Of a stretch of DNA of 64,000 bases, positions 41,260 to 50,711 are shown one piece after another. Source of the DNA: CADEDH01 sp047974625 (lineage in GTDB: Bacteria > Actinomycetota > Acidimicrobiia > Acidimicrobiales > SZUA-35). The position numbers and the translations under genes were made by a program. Each line of letters begins with the position of its first letter. Position 1 is the first letter of the stretch. The stretch lies in the NCBI GenBank assembly GCA_047974625.1, contig JBKECK010000030.1, forward strand, positions 1 through 64,000. Reading direction: 5' to 3'. The notes beneath the pieces are model-generated. The model ran no database searches. It had not been told where the DNA came from and saw only the letters and a program-made list of their open reading frames with translations.

Positions 41260-42690
41260 TCAGGGACCTCGGGTCGGCTCGGGGGAGGCCGCGGTGACGG
41301 CCAGGCGGGTCCGGTACCGGGCGGGGGCCGTCACCTCCACCAGCTCACCCGTAAGGTACTGGTGGGCGGCGCCGGTGACCGCCACCGTCACGTAGGTCCC
41401 GGGTTTGGTCGGCCCGGACGGGAAGTGGACCAGCTTGTTGTCGGCGGTCCGGGCCGACACGACGGCGGGGTCCCGCTTGGACGGCCCCTCCACCACCGCC
41501 TCAGCTGTCCGGCCGATCCAGGCCCGGTGCCGGGCCAGGGCGGAGCGTTCGATCACGGTCCGCAGGCGGGTGTACCGGTCCTTGACCTCGTCGGGGTCGC
41601 AGGCATCGTCGGTGCGGGCCGCGGCCTCGGTGCCCGGCCGGGGTGAGAACACGAAGGTGAAGGCACTGTCGAAACCGGCCGTGGCCGCCACCTCGAGGGT
41701 GGCGGCGAAATCGTCCTCGGTCTCGCCGGGGAAGCCGACGATGATGTCCGTGGTCACCGCCAGCCCGTCGATGACGGAGCGGGCCTCGGTCAGCCGCTCC
41801 AGGTACCGGTCCGCGGTGTAGCCCCGGTGCATGGAGGCCAGGATCCGGTCGGATCCCGACTGGAGCGGGAAGTGGAGGTGGGGGGCCACAGTCGGGGTGG
41901 TGGCCATGGCCTCGAACACCTCGGAGGTCATGTCCTTGGGGTGGGGGCTGGTGAACCGGACCCGTCGGATCCCGTCCACCGAGCCGACGGTGCGCAGCAA
42001 GGAGGCGAAGCCCGGTCGCAGGGCCACCGACTCGCCCCGGCGCCGGGCGGCCACGGCGAGGTCCCGACCGTAGGAGTTGACGTTCTGACCGAGCAGGGTG
42101 ACCTCGGTGACCCCGACGGCGGCGAGGCGCACCACCTCGGCCTCGATGTCGGCCGGGTCACGGCTGACCTCCGGGCCCCGGACGGCCGGGACGATGCAGA
42201 AGGCGCAGTTGTTGTCGCACCCGATCTGGATGGTGACCCAGGCGGCGTAGTCGGTGGCCCGGCTGGCCGGGAGGTCGGACGGGAAGAGCTGCTGGTCGGG
42301 TGACGGCTCGTTCCAGATCTCGGTGACTGGGCCGTCCTCAACCGACCGGGCCACCAGCTCGGCGGCCCGGTGGACGTTGTGGGTGCCCACCACCACGTCG
42401 ACGTGGCCGGCCCGTTGCTGGATGAGATCCTGGTCCTTCTGGGCCAGGCAACCGCCGACCACGATCCGGAGGTCGGGGTTGGCCTCCTTCAACGGCTTGA
42501 GATGACCGAGGGCCCCGTAGAGCTTGTTGTCGGCGTTCTCCCTGATGCAGCAGGTGTTCAACACCACGACGTCGGCGTCGTTGACGTCGTCGGTGGGGAG
42601 GTATCCGTCGCGCTCGAACAACCCGGCGATACGTTCCGAGTCGTGCTCATTCATCTGGCAGCCGAACGTGCGGATCAGGTACCGCTTCAC
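41260..42690 (-). CDS. miaB: tRNA-2-methylthio-N6-dimethylallyladenosine synthase
   Basis: A 476-residue radical-SAM methylthiotransferase. Its UPF0004 domain has RTFGCQMNEHDSERIAGL, with further Cys in LNTCCIRENAD and VGGCLAQKD for the second cluster. The radical-SAM CxxxCxxC is GCDNNCAFCIVP near 153. A C-terminal TRAM domain is at about 385-450 (RTAEAVVEGPSKRDPAVVSA). It methylthiolates i6A37 made by MiaA. Confidence 0.95.
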   Translation of the reverse strand: MKRYLIRTFGCQMNEHDSERIAGLFERDGYLPTDDVNDADVVVLNTCCIRENADNKLYGALGHLKPLKEANPDLRIVVGGCLAQKDQDLIQQRAGHVDVVVGTHNVHRAAELVARSVEDGPVTEIWNEPSPDQQLFPSDLPASRATDYAAWVTIQIGCDNNCAFCIVPAVRGPEVSRDPADIEAEVVRLAAVGVTEVTLLGQNVNSYGRDLAVAARRRGESVALRPGFASLLRTVGSVDGIRRVRFTSPHPKDMTSEVFEAMATTPTVAPHLHFPLQSGSDRILASMHRGYTADRYLERLTEARSVIDGLAVTTDIIVGFPGETEDDFAATLEVAATAGFDSAFTFVFSPRPGTEAAARTDDACDPDEVKDRYTRLRTVIERSALARHRAWIGRTAEAVVEGPSKRDPAVVSARTADNKLVHFPSGPTKPGTYVTVAVTGAAHQYLTGELVEVTAPARYRTRLAVTAASPEPTRGP

Positions 42691-42746
42691 GTCGGCAGCC
42701 TAGTGGCGGTGGGTCCGGGCGCGGCCGGTCACGGAGCGGCCCCACG

Positions 42747-43715
42747 GTGACGGAGCGGGGCCGGCACACCTTCTGGACGGCGATGGGCTGGGGTTTCACC
42801 TTCGGCGTTGGAGTGAGCCTGTATCTCCGCTGGTCGACGGTGCACAGCCCCGCCGGGGTGCTGCTGGTGTCGTTGGTGCCCCTGCTGGTGCCCGCCCTGA
42901 TCGTGCTGTTCGCCGCGGCCTGGATCACCCGCAGCGCCCTGCTCCGGATCGCCACCCTGATCCTCGTCGTCGGGTACTTCGTCACCTACCCCACCGTGGG
43001 TTCGCTGATCGGCTGCCGGGGCGAGACGGCCGAGGACCAGGTGGTCGTCTACTCCCACAACGTCCGGTACCAACACGGCGATCCCGCCCTCGTGGCCCAG
43101 GCAGCCGGGACGGCGGGGGCCGACGTGATGGTGCTCCAGGAGGTGTGGCCGGCGTTCGTCGAGGGCCTCGACGCCCAGCCCGACAGCGGCCGGTTCCGCT
43201 ACCGGGCCACCGAGGCGGTGGACGGGGCGACGGGTCTGGCCGTGTGGAGCCGCGGGCCGATCCGGGACGCCACCCTGGAGGACCTCGGTGGCGTACCCCT
43301 CATGCGGATGGTCGTCCAGGCCCCCCAGGGCCCCTTCATCCTCACCGCGGTCCACACCTCGGCCCCCAAGGACCGGCTGGGCGTGTCCCGCTGGGAGGAG
43401 CAGCTCGCCCGCCTGGCCGAGCGGCCCGTCACCGGGCCCTCCGTGATGGCCGGTGACTTCAATGCCACCACCGACCACCGCCAGTTCCGAGCCGTGCTCG
43501 ACGGGGGTTGGACCGATGTCAACCAGCCGAAGGGCTGCGGGTTCGACACGACCTGGCCCGTGGGCCGCTACACGGGCGTGCCGATCATGCGGCTGGACCA
43601 CGTCCTGGTGTCCCCCGACTTCCAGGTCCTCGCCGTCGACGTCGGCCCGGCCGGCGGCAGCGACCACGCCTCCGTGGTGACCCGCGTCGTGCTCCGGCCC
43701 GAGCCCACCGGCTGA
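42747..43715 (+). CDS. Membrane-anchored endonuclease/exonuclease/phosphatase-family protein
   Basis: A 322-residue protein from a GTG at 42747. Three hydrophobic segments occupy residues 12-95. An EEP catalytic domain follows, with VVYSHNVRYQHGDP, MVLQEVWPAF (catalytic Glu), VMAGDFNATTDHRQF, MRLDHVLVSPDF and GGSDHASVVTRV. The catalytic half is predicted extracytoplasmic. The substrate (nucleic acid, phospholipid or phosphoester) is unknown. It diverges from miaB. Confidence 0.82.
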   Translation: MTERGRHTFWTAMGWGFTFGVGVSLYLRWSTVHSPAGVLLVSLVPLLVPALIVLFAAAWITRSALLRIATLILVVGYFVTYPTVGSLIGCRGETAEDQVVVYSHNVRYQHGDPALVAQAAGTAGADVMVLQEVWPAFVEGLDAQPDSGRFRYRATEAVDGATGLAVWSRGPIRDATLEDLGGVPLMRMVVQAPQGPFILTAVHTSAPKDRLGVSRWEEQLARLAERPVTGPSVMAGDFNATTDHRQFRAVLDGGWTDVNQPKGCGFDTTWPVGRYTGVPIMRLDHVLVSPDFQVLAVDVGPAGGSDHASVVTRVVLRPEPTG

Positions 43716-43745
43716 CCGACGGCCGGACCAGGGCTCGGGTCGGGG

Positions 43746-44471
43746 TCAGGGTTGGCGGGCCGCCGCGGTGTCGGCCACCACGACCGACGAGCGGGGCCGG
43801 ATCATGCCGGCCGGCATGGTGAGATCACCGGCAAGCAGGCGGGCCAGGACCGGCGACTGGCCGGATCCGCACGAGACCCACACCACCCGGCGACACCGGT
43901 CGAACACCGGCCGGGTGAGGCTGAGCCGACGGGGGCCGGACGGTGCACCGGTGACCGCCAACGGGCGGCGAAGCTCGTCCAGGGCCGGATCGCCGGGCCG
44001 GAGCCCGGCCACCGACCCGTCCCCGGTCACGTCGAGCAGGGCGACGTCGACGATCGGTGGGTCGTCGGCCAGGAGCCGCAGCTGCTGACCGAACCGGTCG
44101 ATCGCCTCGCCCAGGGCGCGTTCGGGGGATCCGGCGGGGCCCGCACCGACCGGTACCTGGGCCAGTTCGGCCACCGGCAACGGCAGCCAGGTGATCGGCT
44201 GGGTGTCGAGGGCGGTCCAGGCGGGAACGGGCTCGGCCACCGTGCCGGGCAGGGACAGCACGGCCGGGATGACCACCACCTTGCCCCACGGGAGGTCGCA
44301 CCCGGCCAGGGCCTCAACGATGGGCCGATGCTCGGGCCTCACGCCGACCACCAGCAGGGCCTGGCCTCGGTGGTGGACGGCCGCCTCGATCACCTCGCCG
44401 ACCAGTTCGGCGGTACGCGCCGCGCACCGTCCCTCGTTGACGATCTCCAACCGGTGGAGGTCGCTCACCAT
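43746..44471 (-). CDS. pgl: 6-phosphogluconolactonase (NagB-like fold)
   Basis: A 241-residue protein. Its C-terminal half has PSGPRRLSLTRPVFDRCRRVVWVSCG and RLLAGDLTMPAGMIRP, the usual Pgl signature around RxSLTxPxLxxA. The N-terminus is a Rossmann-like segment (GQALLVVGVRPEHRPIVE). It hydrolyses 6-phosphogluconolactone in the oxidative pentose-phosphate pathway. The family GGRTP-type loop is weak, so the call is moderate. Confidence 0.65.
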   Translation of the reverse strand: MVSDLHRLEIVNEGRCAARTAELVGEVIEAAVHHRGQALLVVGVRPEHRPIVEALAGCDLPWGKVVVIPAVLSLPGTVAEPVPAWTALDTQPITWLPLPVAELAQVPVGAGPAGSPERALGEAIDRFGQQLRLLADDPPIVDVALLDVTGDGSVAGLRPGDPALDELRRPLAVTGAPSGPRRLSLTRPVFDRCRRVVWVSCGSGQSPVLARLLAGDLTMPAGMIRPRSSVVVADTAAARQP

Positions 44472-44693
44472 GCTCGAACCGCCATCATCACGGTGCCGCT
44501 GGTCCTGGCTCGTCCATCACTGCCTCGCGGGTACTCGGTTTCCGGTTCCTTCGGTCGTCACCGGTTGAGGTCTTCGGAGATACGGCGGGCCACATCTGGC
44601 CGAAGCGTACCCCGCGACGGTGGCACGGGGTCGTACCGGTCGGAACGATCCCGGGGTCGGGTGCGACCGCGGGGTTGCCGCTTGAATGGTTCG

Positions 44694-45635
44694 GTGAGCA
44701 GCCGCCAGATCATCGCCCTCGGCACGGCCAGCCAGGCCCCCACCCGCTACCGGAGCCACAACAGCCTGGCCGTGCGCTGGGACGATCTGCTCCTGCTGGT
44801 CGACCCCGGGGAGGCCACCCAGCGCCAGTGCATCCTGGCCGGGGTGGCGGTGGCCCGGCTCGACGCCGTCTGTGTGACCCACGTCCACGGCGACCACTGT
44901 CTCGGCCTGCCCGGGGTGATCCAGCGCCGGGCCCTGGACGGGCGGGCCGCGTCGCCCCCCTTGCCAGAGCTGCCCGTCTTCCACCCGGCCGAGGGGGCCG
45001 AGTACCTGGAACGGCTGCGGACGGCGTCGATCTTCCACGACACCAGCCGGGCGGTGGGCCGGCCCGTCCACGGCGACGGCCCCCTGGCCGATCTGGGCGG
45101 CGGCGTCATGCTGTCGGCCCGGCGACTCGACCACCGGGTCCCCACCGTCGGGTACCGGATCGACGAGCCGCCCCGGCGGAGGTTCATCCCCGAGGCCCTC
45201 AGCGGGCGGGGCATCGCCGGCCCCGACGTGGGCCGCCTGGACCGGGACGGCCACCTGGACACGGCGGACGGGACGGTCACCGTGGACGAGGTGTCGACGG
45301 TCCGGGCCGGCCAGTCCCTGGCCGTGGTGATGGACACCCGCTGGTGTGACGGGGCCCTGGCCCTGGCCGACGGGGTGGACCTGCTGGTGTGCGAGGCAAC
45401 GTTCCTCGAACGGCACGCCGACCTGGCCGACGCCTACGGGCACCTCACCGCCCGCCAGGCGGCCACCCTGGCCCAGCGGGCCGGGGCCCGGCGGCTGGTG
45501 CTGACCCACTTCTCGGCCCGGTACCCGGACCTGGACGGGTTCGTGGCCGAGGCCTCCGAGATCCACGACGACGTGGTGGCGGCCACCGACCTGGCCGTGG
45601 TCGAGGTACCACCGGTGGCGGGCCATAGCCGGTGA
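44694..45635 (+). CDS. rnz: Ribonuclease Z-like metallo-beta-lactamase
   Basis: The GTG at 44694 gives 313 residues. Zinc motifs are THVHGDHCLGLPG near 62, VMDTRWCDGAL, VCEATFLERHADLADAYGHLTARQA in pieces, and a C-terminal LTHFSARY. The ELAC1-like length and motifs fit tRNA 3'-end processing. It diverges from pgl across a 222-bp spacer with no obvious promoter match. Confidence 0.83.
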   Translation: MSSRQIIALGTASQAPTRYRSHNSLAVRWDDLLLLVDPGEATQRQCILAGVAVARLDAVCVTHVHGDHCLGLPGVIQRRALDGRAASPPLPELPVFHPAEGAEYLERLRTASIFHDTSRAVGRPVHGDGPLADLGGGVMLSARRLDHRVPTVGYRIDEPPRRRFIPEALSGRGIAGPDVGRLDRDGHLDTADGTVTVDEVSTVRAGQSLAVVMDTRWCDGALALADGVDLLVCEATFLERHADLADAYGHLTARQAATLAQRAGARRLVLTHFSARYPDLDGFVAEASEIHDDVVAATDLAVVEVPPVAGHSR

Positions 45636-45650
45636 CCGGCCCCGGCCGGA

Positions 45651-46976
45651 TCAGGCGGGCGCCATTCCACCCCGGTCCCGGCCGAACACCAGGCCGGCGG
45701 TGAGAATCACCGTCACCCCGCCGAGCAGGCCGATCAGGGACAGGACCGGGAAGCCGGCCACGGTGAACACCATCCCCGAGGCGAGGGCGCCCAGCCCGCT
45801 GGCGAACGAGGTGATCAGATCGGCCGAACCCTGGGCGGCCACCTGGTCGTCGGCGGGGACGACATCGGTGATCAGGGCGCTGGCCGACACGATCCCGAAG
45901 CTCCACCCCAACCCGAGGAGGAACAGGCCGGGGAACATCAGGATCAGGGGGGAGTCGCCGGCCAGGGCGGTGAACACGGTGGCCCCCACCAGCATCCCGC
46001 CCCCGGCCATGAGGGTCACCACCCGCCCGAAGCGGTCCGAGGCCCAACCGGCCACGGGGGCGAAGGCGAACATGCCCGCGGTGTGGGCCGACAGGATGTA
46101 GCCGACGAGGTCGAGGCCTTGGCCGTGGTCCCGCCTGTGGAGGGGGGTCATGGCCATGACCATGACCATGACCGCCTGGGACAGGGTAAGCCCAATCACA
46201 GCGGCGACGGCCAACGGTTGGGCCCGGATGGCGGCCAGTCCGTCCCCGAACCCCTGGCGGCGGTCGACGACGGCAGCCGCCCGGAGGCCACCGGAGACCC
46301 GGAGGGGGTCGGGCCGAAGGGCGAGCCACACCACCAGGCTGGCCCCGGCGAAGAACAAGGAGCTGACCAGGAACGGGCCGACGAGCTCGTTGAGACCGAG
46401 GCGGTCGGCCAGCTCGCCGGCCGGGCCCACCAGGGACGGCCCGCCGACGGCGCCGACCGTCGAGGCGAACACCACCCAACTGATGGCGCGTCCCCGGTGT
46501 TCGGGCCGGGCCAGGTCGGCGGCGGCGTAGCGGGCCAGGTTGGTCCCGCCCTGGCCGACCCCGACGAAGATCAGGCCCAGGACGTATACGGGCAGGAGCT
46601 GGCTCTGACCGCCGACCACGGCGATCAGAGCACCGGCCGCCGCGGCCAGGTAGCCGAGGGAGAGGCCGGGGCGGCGGCCGTTGCGGTACATGTAGTTGGA
46701 CAGCATGGAGGCGCTGAAGGCGGTGCCGATCGTGATCGACGCCGTCGAAGCACCAGCCCAGGTGCCACTGCCCAACAGCTCCTCGATGAGCAGGGCGGCC
46801 ACCGTGAACCCGATGGTCATCGACGCCCGGCCGAGGATCACGCTGGCGAACAGGACGGTGAGGGTTCGTCTCTGCAGGGCCGGCCACTGGCTGGAGTCGA
46901 GCACGCCGTCAGCACCCGGGGACGGGGCCGGGGCGGTCCCGCCGGGGGTGTCGTCGCCGCCCAGGGACCGGCTCAC
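45651..46976 (-). CDS. Major facilitator superfamily transporter
   Basis: The GTG at 46976 overlaps the stop of the molybdenum-hydroxylase gene (GTGA), giving 441 residues with about 12 TM segments. Motif-A-like sequences occur in loop 2-3 (NYMYRNGRRPGLSLGY) and loop 8-9 (GWASDRFGRVVTLMAGGG). No substrate signature is visible. Tight coupling suggests it moves a substrate or product of the upstream oxidoreductase. Confidence 0.83.
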   Translation of the reverse strand: MSRSLGGDDTPGGTAPAPSPGADGVLDSSQWPALQRRTLTVLFASVILGRASMTIGFTVAALLIEELLGSGTWAGASTASITIGTAFSASMLSNYMYRNGRRPGLSLGYLAAAAGALIAVVGGQSQLLPVYVLGLIFVGVGQGGTNLARYAAADLARPEHRGRAISWVVFASTVGAVGGPSLVGPAGELADRLGLNELVGPFLVSSLFFAGASLVVWLALRPDPLRVSGGLRAAAVVDRRQGFGDGLAAIRAQPLAVAAVIGLTLSQAVMVMVMAMTPLHRRDHGQGLDLVGYILSAHTAGMFAFAPVAGWASDRFGRVVTLMAGGGMLVGATVFTALAGDSPLILMFPGLFLLGLGWSFGIVSASALITDVVPADDQVAAQGSADLITSFASGLGALASGMVFTVAGFPVLSLIGLLGGVTVILTAGLVFGRDRGGMAPA

Positions 46977-49375
46977 GGTCGACCCGCAGCCGTGGCCCCG
47001 TTTCCGGAGGCGGCGGCGACGGCCCGCCACACCCGTTCCGCGGTGACGGGGAGGTCGATGTGGGTCACCCCCAGGTGGGAGACGGCGTCGATGACGGCGT
47101 TCTGGATGGCGGGCACCGCGCCGATGGTGCCGGATTCGGCGATGCCCTTGAACCCGAGCGGGTTGTTCGGCGACGCGGTCTCGGTCACCGCGCACTCGAA
47201 CGACGGCATCTCCGCCGCCGACGGGAAGGCGTAGTCGAGGAAGGACGCGGTGAGGGGGTTGCCATTGTCGTCGTAGACGAACTCCTCGTAGAGGGCCTGA
47301 CCGATGCCCTGGCCGATACCGCCGTGGATCTGGCCGAACACGATCATCGGGTTGATGATCGTCCCGGCGTCGTCCACCGAGACCAGTCGGTCGAGGGTGA
47401 CGGCGCCGGTGTCCACGTCGACGGTGACCACCGCGGCATAGGCCCCGTAGGGGACGGTCGGCCCGTCGCCGAGGAAATCGGATTCACAGGCGATGACGGC
47501 GTCGTTGCGGTCCCGCTGGGGGGGGAGGTCGGCGGCCACGTCGATCCAGCCGACGCCGGCCGCCCCGGGTGCCCCGGTGACGTGGAATCGGGCCCGGGAG
47601 ACGTCGAGGACGACGTCGTCCACGGCGGCCTCGAGCAGCTCGGCGGCCCGGGCCCGGGCCAGGGCCACCAGCTCGTCGGTGGCCTGGATGACGGCGGTGC
47701 CGGCCCGCTGGGCCGAACGGGACCCACCGGTGATGCCGCCGCGGGGCACCACGTCGGTGTCGCCGTGGACGACCTGTATGTCGCTGACGGGCACACCGGT
47801 CCGTTCGGCCACCAGCTGGGCCCAGGTGGTGTGGTGTCCCTGGCCGTAGGGCGACGATCCGGTCAGGACCCGGAAGGTGCCGTCGGGCCGCAGTTCGAGG
47901 GCCCCGTACTCGGGGCTCGGGACGCCGGCGGTCCGGTCGAGGAAGGTGGATAGGCCGACGCCGACCAGCTGTCCGTCCCCCGACTCCCGCCGTTTAGCCT
48001 GGTCAGAGCGGATGTCGTCGTAGCCGACGGCGTCGGCGACCTGTTCTAGGGCGAGCCGGTAGTCGCCGGAGTCGTAGACGACACCGGTGGGATTCGTCCA
48101 CGGCAGGTCGTCGCCGGTGAGCAGGCTGCGGCGCCGCACCTCAATGGGGTCGACCCCGACCTCGGCCGCGAACAGATCGGCGGCCCGGTCGAGCAGGGCG
48201 CCCGCCTCGGGCCGCCCGGCCCCCCGGTAGGCGGCCTGGGGGGTGGTGTTGGTGACCACGGCCGAGATCTCGAAGTGGACCTGGTCGACGGTCCCGAACG
48301 GACCGGGCAGGATCATCGCCGTGTTGCGGGCCAGGGCACCCCCGGTCACCGGGTAGGCCCCGATGTCGGCCAGGATGTGGGCCTCGATGGCCCGCATGGT
48401 GCCGTCGGCGTCACCACCGACGGTGACCGTCTGGACCTGGGCCCGGGAGTGGCCGAGACCAACCATGTCCTGGCTTCGGGCCGGCAGCCAGCGCACGGGC
48501 CGCCCGGTACGCCGGGCCAGTTCGGGGAGGAGCATGTCCTCGGGGTAGAACCGGGCCTTGGCCCCGAAGCTCCCGCCGACGTCCCGGGTGACGACCCGGA
48601 CCTCCTCCGGTTCGAGGCCATAGAAGGCGGCCAGGCCAGCCTTGATCGGGTGGGCGCCCTGGCAGGAGGCGTGGTGGAGCAGGCGACCGTCATCGGTCCA
48701 TTCCGACGCCGCCACCCGGGTCTCCAACGGGCAGGGGGCCAGTCGCTGGTTGACAAACCGCCCGGTGACCACCACGTCGTAGGCGGAGAAGTCCACCGCG
48801 TCCGCCTCACCCGGACCGGTCACCGACAGGGCCACATTGGCGGGCAGGTCGTCGAACAGGAGGGTCGGGGAAGTGGCCGCGGTGACCGGATCGACCACGG
48901 CCGGCAGTGGCTCGTAGTCGACGACCACTGCCTCGGCCGCATCCGCGGCGGCCGCGGCAGTGGTGGCGACTACAACGGCCACGGGTTCACCGACGAACCG
49001 GACCCGCTCCGTGGCCAGGACCGGGCGGGGGGTCGTGGCCGGCAGGCCGGGGACGGGGGGACGGTGGGTGAGCTCGGCGCCGGTAACCACGGTGACCACC
49101 CCGGGCATCGACTCGGCCTCGCTGGTGTCGATCCCGACGATCCGGGCGTGCGCCTCGATCGAGGTCACGTAGTGGGCCACCAGGGCGTCGAGGGGAAGAT
49201 TGGCCACATAGGTGGAGCGGCCGGTGAGCAGCGGGGGATCCTCCACCCGGCGGGTCGAGCGGCCCATCATCGGGTCGGCGCCCACCGGGGCATCGGCGGC
49301 CACCGACGGTGTGGCCCCATCGGGCTGGGTGGGCGGACCCGTGGGGACGGGCGGGTGACCGGCGACCTCGTTCAT
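46973..49375 (-). CDS. Molybdenum hydroxylase large subunit (xanthine dehydrogenase / CoxL-like, form II)
   Basis: An 800-residue molybdopterin-binding catalytic subunit. Motifs are VARRMVEDPPLLTG-type SMGRSTRRVEDPPLLTG, KARFYPEDMLLPELARRTGRP, PQAAYRGAGRPEAGALLDRA (the AYRGAGR form-II type, not AYxCSFR of true CO dehydrogenase), GSSPYGQGHHTTWAQL, and the Mo-site Glu in FKGIAESGTIGAVPA near 765. The FAD and 2Fe-2S subunits that normally accompany it are absent here. Substrate unknown; an aldehyde, purine or N-heterocycle is likely. Confidence 0.85.
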   Translation of the reverse strand: MNEVAGHPPVPTGPPTQPDGATPSVAADAPVGADPMMGRSTRRVEDPPLLTGRSTYVANLPLDALVAHYVTSIEAHARIVGIDTSEAESMPGVVTVVTGAELTHRPPVPGLPATTPRPVLATERVRFVGEPVAVVVATTAAAAADAAEAVVVDYEPLPAVVDPVTAATSPTLLFDDLPANVALSVTGPGEADAVDFSAYDVVVTGRFVNQRLAPCPLETRVAASEWTDDGRLLHHASCQGAHPIKAGLAAFYGLEPEEVRVVTRDVGGSFGAKARFYPEDMLLPELARRTGRPVRWLPARSQDMVGLGHSRAQVQTVTVGGDADGTMRAIEAHILADIGAYPVTGGALARNTAMILPGPFGTVDQVHFEISAVVTNTTPQAAYRGAGRPEAGALLDRAADLFAAEVGVDPIEVRRRSLLTGDDLPWTNPTGVVYDSGDYRLALEQVADAVGYDDIRSDQAKRRESGDGQLVGVGLSTFLDRTAGVPSPEYGALELRPDGTFRVLTGSSPYGQGHHTTWAQLVAERTGVPVSDIQVVHGDTDVVPRGGITGGSRSAQRAGTAVIQATDELVALARARAAELLEAAVDDVVLDVSRARFHVTGAPGAAGVGWIDVAADLPPQRDRNDAVIACESDFLGDGPTVPYGAYAAVVTVDVDTGAVTLDRLVSVDDAGTIINPMIVFGQIHGGIGQGIGQALYEEFVYDDNGNPLTASFLDYAFPSAAEMPSFECAVTETASPNNPLGFKGIAESGTIGAVPAIQNAVIDAVSHLGVTHIDLPVTAERVWRAVAAASGNGATAAGRP

Positions 49376-49466
49376 GTCGGGACCTTACTCCCCCACCCGG
49401 CCAACGGTCCCAATGGCGGATCGGGGCGTGACCGAACCGGGTGGACCCGACCGAGGACGCCCCCGG

Positions 49467-50582
49467 TCAATCCCGGGGGCCGGCCGCGTGGGGTTGGCCC
49501 TCCCGGAGACCGTTGTCGGTGACCCGGACGAACCGGGCGGTCTCCCAGAACTCCCCGATGCTGGCCGCGTTGCTATAGCTCATCCCCGACCGGAGACCTC
49601 CGAGCAGGGTGCCGACCACCTTCACCACGGTGCCGCGGTAGGGGACGGTGCCCTCGACACCCTCGGGGGCCCGCTGCTCGAAGTACTCGTCGGACAGATC
49701 CTGACCGGCCCGGGTAGCCCTGGCCTCGATGGCCTCGAACGAGGCCATCCCCCGAACCCGCTTGACCAGGCCGCGCGGCGACGGCTCGACCTCCCCCGGG
49801 CTCTCCTTGGTTCCGGCGAACAGGCTCCCGATCATCACCGAGCTGGCCCCGGCGGCCAGCGCCTTGGCGATGTCGCCCGAGGCCCGGATCCCGCCGTCGG
49901 CGATGACGGGCACCGGCCGGCCGTCGCCGTCCACCACCCCGGCGCAGTCGGCGATGGCGGTGAGCTGGGGCACGCCCACCCCGGCCACCAGGCGGGTGGT
50001 ACACAGTCCCCCGGGCCCGACCCCGACCTTGACCGCGTCGGCTCCGGCCGAGGCGAGATCCTCGGCCCCGGCCCGGGTGGCGACGTTGCCGGCCACCACG
50101 TCGGTGTCCGGGAAGGACTTCTTGAGCTGGCAGACGGTCTCGAGGGCATGGTCGGCGTGACCGTGGGCGATGTCCAACACCAAGACGTCGACACCGGCGA
50201 CGACGAGGGCTCCGGCCCGGTCCAGGGCGTCGTGGTCGGTACCGACCGCGGCGCCTACCAGCCCACCCTCCGGGGATCGGGCGGGTTCGAAACCCAGGCT
50301 GTCGCTGAGGCGCGCCTTCACCTCGGCCACCATGTTGGCCTGGACCGTGGTACTGAGGAAGCGGTGGATGATGCCGATCCCGCCGAGACGGCCGAGGGCC
50401 ACCGCCATGTCGACTTCGCAGACCGTGTCCATGTTGGCGGCCACGATCGGAACGTCCAGCTCGATGGACCGGCTGAAACGGGTTCGGAGACTGATGTCGC
50501 CCCGGGATCGAATACGCGATCGCTGGGGAACCAGCAGCACGTCGTCGAAGGTGAGGCCGAGCTGGATGGAATCAAGGTTCAC
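49467..50582 (-). CDS. CBS-less IMP dehydrogenase/GMP reductase family protein (GMP-reductase-like)
   Basis: A 371-residue TIM-barrel protein. It begins QLGLTFDDVLLVPQRS and has VAANMDTVCEVDMA (NMDTV as in GMP reductases), VKVGVGPGGLCTTRLV with the catalytic Cys, and VIADGGIRASGDIAKAL. The CBS pair of IMP dehydrogenase is absent. In the flap the IMPDH DRYF-type motif reads DEYFEQ. It probably interconverts IMP and GMP; GMP reductase is favoured. An IMPDH-like role cannot be excluded. Confidence 0.78.
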   Translation of the reverse strand: MNLDSIQLGLTFDDVLLVPQRSRIRSRGDISLRTRFSRSIELDVPIVAANMDTVCEVDMAVALGRLGGIGIIHRFLSTTVQANMVAEVKARLSDSLGFEPARSPEGGLVGAAVGTDHDALDRAGALVVAGVDVLVLDIAHGHADHALETVCQLKKSFPDTDVVAGNVATRAGAEDLASAGADAVKVGVGPGGLCTTRLVAGVGVPQLTAIADCAGVVDGDGRPVPVIADGGIRASGDIAKALAAGASSVMIGSLFAGTKESPGEVEPSPRGLVKRVRGMASFEAIEARATRAGQDLSDEYFEQRAPEGVEGTVPYRGTVVKVVGTLLGGLRSGMSYSNAASIGEFWETARFVRVTDNGLREGQPHAAGPRD

Positions 50583-50711
50583 TGGTGACGCTCCCGAACC
50601 CCGGTGGCACGGGCCGAGGTCCAGGCGTCACCGTAGCCGCCGTCCCCGGCTGGACTGGAGCCGGAGACGGCTGGCGCGGCCCGGACCGGGCACCGGTGCA
50701 GGTGACGTGGC

